A stretch of DNA of 64,000 bases, taken from positions 16,967,056-17,031,055 of the forward strand of contig JAPFBE010000013.1 of the NCBI GenBank assembly GCA_034336665.1. The letters run 5' to 3'. Below the pieces are notes generated by a model. The model made no database searches. It saw only the letters and a program-made list of their open reading frames with translations, and was not told the DNA's origin. Each line of letters opens with the position of its first letter. Within the stretch, counting starts at the first letter, position 1. Of this stretch, positions 58,921 through 64,000 are shown piece after piece. The translations under genes were made by a program, and so were the position numbers. Origin of the DNA: Luscinia megarhynchos. Taxonomy: Eukaryota; Chordata; Aves; Passeriformes; Turdidae.

Positions 58921-59035
58921 AGAAGCCAGCGTCATTCAGCGCTGGTGATGTGTCCCCTTGGCTTATCGGATGAACAGCCCGCTGCACGTCATCCTAAACT
59001 TTACCACAATTAGTCATGAAGCTGATCCAGAACGG
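58921..59035. other. Candidate conserved noncoding element
   Basis: CCAGCGTCATTCAGCGCTGG, GGCTTATCGGATGAACAGCC and CGCTGCACGTCATCCTAAAC form a block of about 110 bp with several CpGs outside the island. Both TTATCGG and CACGTCA-type words are present. CpG retention suggests constraint; assigned by texture. Confidence 0.35.
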
Positions 59036-59307
59036 GGAGAAGGGCAGTGGCTGCATTGTTGGAAGGACAGCTAAATAGGGAACACATGTGGTACTGAGAA
59101 ACAGCTACAGCTACGTCCTCAGTCCTAACTACATTGTGAAACGAGGCTGACACAGCCTCAAAACTATTAATTTCCTGTCTTGCTGATAAATTTCAGTACC
59201 CTGCTTAAGAACTCTGAGGTTAGAATGAATTTCTCCATGCCTTCTTGACCCTTTTGCCAGTTTTCTAAAGGAATCTTTCCTGGTTTGTGTAAGCTAAAAT
59301 TGAGAAC
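59036..59307. other. No supported gene
   Basis: Single-copy DNA; nothing recognised. Confidence 0.4.
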
Positions 59308-59339
59308 ATATATATTATATATATATATATGTATATATG
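59308..59339. repeat. (TA)n microsatellite
   Basis: An alternating AT run with interruptions (TTATAT, ATGTATATATG), about 32 bp. Confidence 0.9.
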
Positions 59340-62300
59340 TAAAAATGCTATTACATTATGCTGTAACACAGTGTATATGCTACAGCATTTCCTTGGATGT
59401 TCTTCAACAATGCCTGTGATTTAAGCACATGGCAATTTAATCTGAAGCAGCAAAGTCAGAAAAAAAGCAGGACACATCTTTTTGTTCCTTAGTTTACTTA
59501 TCTTTGAGACAGGCACATTAAAGGCCTTTCACCTGAAATTCATTCTGACAATTGAAGACTGACTGGAGTTTGGTTCCATTTGGGAAGGATATTAGCTCTC
59601 TACGGAGGTGGGGACCCTACTCTTGTATGAGGGTTTGAACTACAGTCGTGTTTTTGCCAAAAAAGGCAGATACTTCCTTGCTGCTGTTTCTGATACATTT
59701 GTTCACTGACTTCTACCAGTGCACCACTTTTCATCAAATACTCAAACTCATACAAGTACTGAAATGCAGTGTTTTATTCTGCAACATAACAAACTGTTTG
59801 CAGACTTGAACCATGTCTATAATGCTTGGACGGAAAGCAACACCAGCTTGAAACATCAACAATGATGTATTATGCCATCTTGACTGTGGTTGATATCCTG
59901 TATGACAACAGGCAAAATAGAGAAAGCCAGAGCTTCTGGTACAGGAGGATGGGTGGGTTTCCCACCAGAAACAGCTCCATTCTGGTACTGTTGAAAGGGA
60001 TTGTTAGGACTGCTCCACCCAGGGCCCAAGGACAGCCAGCAGGATGGTGGGCTGTACACTAGATATACTAAATACTAAATATGCCAGAGCACTCTCAGGC
60101 TCTGGGGACAGTGAGGTTGCTTTCTGTCCCTTTCTACCCTTTAAAATTAAAATATTTCTATGCACCACCACCCCTTCACTTCCAGCAATTTGAAACTGCA
60201 ACCAACAGGCCAATATTTAAACACTTGACTGCCTGACCACTCTTTGTCCCCTGTAGGACACTTCAAAGGGCAGCAGGAAATGTTTCCTTGCTGACTGATA
60301 ACTCAGGAGGTAAAATGCTCTGTAGGAGAGGATTTCCCTTCACATGGGAAAAGTCAGAGGATGAGAAGGAGGGTAAGAGGTCCTAGAGAAAGAATGATGG
60401 GGATAATTACCACAGGTAACCCACACAGGTCATATTCTACTCTTGCTTTACCTGCAGACTTACCAAAAAGTGGCATTTTGTGAGTTTTGCTTCACAACAA
60501 GTGGAAGATGGAGAGCCAAATGCCCACAGGCTAAAATTAATAGGAATTCTCAAAATACCATCTCAGCATGTCCATTTGCAGTCAGTAAAGCCCAAAAAGC
60601 AGCACTGTAGCCATCCTCTCTTTCTGTTTGCTAGTCTTTGCTGGTAGGAATACAAATAACAATTTTTGAAATAAAAGCCAAAGTTTAAACATAACCATGA
60701 AACACTAGAATCATGAGCCTATAAAACAGGTTCTACACATTGTCTCTTGGGATGTGCCTGCACACAAAAATACAAAGTGCAGACTGCTGATCCAGCCTGG
60801 AACAATTAAGCTTCTCCCTGTTTCTTAGCCCATTCCAAATGGCATTTGCTATTTTTTCATATTAAAAATGCATGGCTACATCTAAAGATAGAGGATATTT
60901 AAGTACCACAATAACTTACATAGGAATATGGCCATTTCTTCTTGATGTGGAATCTTTAAATTGAATCTGGAAGCCTTCCTGGTGATTCACTGCATCTCCA
61001 GTACAAAAACATGGTCTTTATAAAAGAAATTTTGAAAAAGAGTCAGTATTTTGTAAGAAGTCTTGTTACATAATAATAAAGACCATTTCTGAACATGAAA
61101 TCTATTACTCTTTCTCAGGAGAATTATTGTGGATTGACAGCCTTATAATTAAGGCAGAATTTGATTTTACAATTAAAATACATTATCAATCACACAAAAG
61201 GAGAAGTAACACTGAATTTTTAAGTTCACTCTTGCCATCTCTATTTTTGACTTTTTCTGCGTGCCTACTACCACTTCACTAACAGGCAAAGCACTAATGG
61301 CATTAAAAAATTATCTGGCAAAATAATGGGGTTTTTTTTGCTGGTGTGTATTACATAGATTTTTTTCCTCAGAACAGGTTTTTGGACACACATTCTATCA
61401 TCTGTGATCTTTTAGGCCATCATAGGATGGAAGTACTTATCTGAGAGATGAGGTTTCTTTCTTTATACTCTTAGGCAGCTGAAATGAATAATACCTTAAT
61501 CCCTTGGCTACTTCATTTGTAACTGCTTGGTAATTGTGAAAGGGTACATTCCTGCTAAAGGATTAATTTAGTTCCTGCATGAGAATGCTCAGCACATACC
61601 ACATATGCAGCAGCCCTTCTCAAAAGAAGGTGACTCAGATTCATCTAACACATTAGGAATGTGCACCTTCTCTGCCTCTGATTCATTTCTGAGAACTGAG
61701 TACAAGCAAATAGCATTTCCACAGCCCTTGCTGATTCTAATAGTATCTCTCCTGAAACTGCAGGTGAAGGAATGTTCATTTTCAGACTACTGCCTATAAT
61801 ATCAAAGATGAATAAAATTGCAGGTTTGCAAAAAATGCCAGAGATAAATAAAATTATATGTTTACCTTAAAATAGGCCATCATTGCAGTTTTCCAGCCAA
61901 ACCTCTCTGTGAAATCAGGTGAAAAATAGCTGGTTTCCCAACACATATTTTCATTGCCTTTTTCTTTCTGACACCTCAAAATCTCTGAAGATACATGTGA
62001 AAGAATAAAAGACTGTACAAATTGCATATTAGTCTGAAGGGAAGAGATACAAATAAAAAGAAAAAGACATAATAAGTTGCCATTTTTCAAGTTGTCTAAA
62101 GCTAACAAATTCAGGAAAGATTGAACCAATTAGAAAATGACTCACCAAAATTTGATGGAAGCCTCATTCAAATTTGCACTGAAATTTAAATATATAGTGG
62201 AAAAGTCACATACTGCCATTTATTCTGCAATGTCCTGTGCTTACCAAATCCTCCAGGGCTGGCATGTCTGAGCCATAAGTAACATATTACTCCAGCTCTA

Positions 62301-62539
62301 GACTGTACAACATCAGGAGCTAAAGACAGACAAATGCAGCAGAGAGTTCTGCTGAAAGTTGAAATAATTCTGTAAACTAAGTTTTCACCTGAGCTTCAGG
62401 TTATGATGCTCTAGTTTGTTTGTGCATCACCAGTGCTTGACTGGCTCCTTGGAACTTTAAGTCAGTATATATATTTATGAATAACATTGTGATGCATTTT
62501 TGAACTCAGCACCTCCATCATGCAGCATTCAGTTGCAAA
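59340..62539. other. No supported gene in about 3.2 kb
   Basis: AT-rich single-copy DNA. Short frames on both strands (up to 91 codons at 61854-62129, minus) are unrecognised. No interspersed repeat named. Confidence 0.45.
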
Positions 62540-62965
62540 TAATAGTATAATAATTGACATTTTTCATGATGTCAGCTAAATATTGCAACTTCCATAAATA
62601 CTTGATTTCTGATACCAAGCTAATATACTCATGAAATGCCTAAAATAAATTTACTTATCTTAAACTCGTGATGGTTAGATAGTTGAATTTGCTGTTGAAT
62701 CATCATATTTTATTTGCATGTGCTGCACCAAAGGTTAACAATACTTTTTCATTTGAGTAGATGTATTGGAGATTGATGCCAATAATTCAGAGGTAACTGA
62801 TGTGTCTGCTTGAAAATTCACAGATTTCATATAGATCTTATCTGTTATAATGTGACTCATTCTTCTGCCCATGATCATTTGTATGCAGTGACATTTGTGA
62901 TTTAATTCTACTAATCAAACTTCAAGCAGCAATGCAGTTTAGCTTCTTTGGCATGATAATTGGAC
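62540..62965. other. Candidate conserved noncoding element (long, AT-rich)
   Basis: About 400 bp without repeats, containing AATAGTATAATAATTGACA, CATGATGTCAGCTAAATATTG, TGATACCAAGCTAATATAC and CAGTGACATTTGTGATTTAA. Dense in TAAT/ATTA cores and lacking the long homopolymers seen elsewhere. Resembles distal developmental enhancers in texture, without proof. Confidence 0.3.
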
Positions 62966-64000
62966 AGTATATTATTGAACTTTAGGGTTCTGTTCCCATT
63001 CCCCTTCAGCTCAGTTCTCAGCAATACAATCTATATTTATATGATGCTAAAAAATTTATTGGTATCAACTGCTCCCATCTGTTGTACAATGAGATGCTGA
63101 AGAGGCAAACAGACTCATGGGTGATGCAGGCAGTGGAGCTCTTGGGACAAGGGTTTGGATCTGAGCTCTTTCCTGTTCTGTTTAAATTACTTATATTGTC
63201 TGTGTTTCAGACAACTGCCTGTAAAACAACATTACCTCTGTTTGTCTTATGTGTAAAGGCAGGGATGGGGACCACTCATCCTGTTCAACACAGCAGGTCT
63301 CAGTCTTACTTGGAGCCTCCAAGCATGACTGGATATCAATACAGTGAAAGGCAATAGAGAATTCTATATTGATTCACTCATTAAAACCCTTCAAATATTT
63401 GTAACAAGAAGCCTGTTAACTGGGACTAGAAGTGCTATCCCAGACTCTGAAGTTCTTCCTTTTTTTTTTTTGCTATGGTATTTGCATCCTGCTTCCTGTT
63501 TGATGACAGTCTAGTCTCAAGAATTTCCTCTCCACAGCCCTGTTTTCAAAACAGGACTGCCCCATACATTGGCTGTCCATTGTGACATGATACTGAATTC
63601 TGGGATCATCTTAGAGAAAGGAGCATTAAAGAAATTTCTCCTTGAGAATTGTTTAGGTTGGTTTGGTTTTTTTTACTTTGGGGTTTTTTTGTTTGGTTAG
63701 CTTTATTTGGTTTTTGCATGAGACAATTTCCTTTTTTGCTCATGCTAGGGCTTGTCTAGGGTTGGAAATGTGAGGGACAAAACTCATAAACATACCTTTT
63801 AGGCTAAATTTAAAAGTGAAGTGGATAAAGTCACCACTGAGAATTCAAATTTCATTCAAGGCCATAGAAGAATTTTGGAGTATATTAGTGTAACCTAGGG
63901 GATGACTACAAACTTTACACATTTCTGGACATTTCCTCACCTCTGAATTTTGAAGGATATGTTTTGCCACATTTCCCTTGAGGAATAATGTTTCTTTTGA
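62966..64000. other. No supported gene; T/G-rich tract at 63656-63716
   Basis: Single-copy DNA with a 91-codon + frame (63082-63357) of no recognised similarity, a T run near 63461-63471, and a T/G-rich low-complexity tract at 63656-63716 built on GGTTTGGTTTTTTT words. Confidence 0.45.

Overview
This 64 kb window looks like nuclear DNA from a bird, possibly a songbird. Most of it is AT-rich single-copy sequence with low repeat density. The recognisable interspersed repeats are 5'-truncated CR1 LINE copies that keep the characteristic 3' tail, plus one avian-type LTR fragment. No bacterial, viral or organellar gene organisation is present. I found no protein-coding gene, tRNA, rRNA or complete retroelement. 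The long open frames all lie in tandem repeats or GC-rich DNA, where stop codons are rare. The window is best read as a gene-poor interval or part of a very large intron.

Layout. 1-9 kb: single-copy DNA with a composite ATTCT/ATTCC microsatellite (2.47 kb), a CR1 copy (3.6-4.2 kb) and a T-rich tract (4.8 kb). 9-23 kb: single-copy DNA with several stretches that look constrained, an ancient CR1 reverse-transcriptase fragment (11.6-12.0 kb), a tail-to-tail pair of CR1 ends (19.1 kb) and a CR1 3' end (22.6 kb). 23.3-23.8 kb: a strand-asymmetric CCCAA/CCCAGCC array. 24-38 kb: mostly single-copy DNA with old CR1 scraps, an ancient amniote retroposon-like tail (34.0 kb) and a good CR1 copy (35.8-36.5 kb). 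38.3-40.3 kb: the left part of an avian LTR element in which a segment of about 39 bp has been amplified into about 36 tandem copies. 40.3-54 kb: single-copy DNA with one internally deleted CR1 (45.6 kb) and an A/C-rich tract (48.8 kb). 54.8-55.3 kb: the only CpG island, containing an eight-copy 30-bp minisatellite; it is the only credible promoter candidate. 55.4-64 kb: a T/GTT-rich tract, then single-copy DNA with further constrained-looking stretches.

There is no operon or pathway to describe. The most notable features are (1) the LTR-derived minisatellite with a higher-order duplication and both strands open, (2) the CpG island carrying its own minisatellite, and (3) a scatter of possible conserved noncoding elements that could belong to a distal regulatory domain. 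All calls were made by reading alone. Alignment to other birds, RepeatMasker and RNA-seq would settle most of them.
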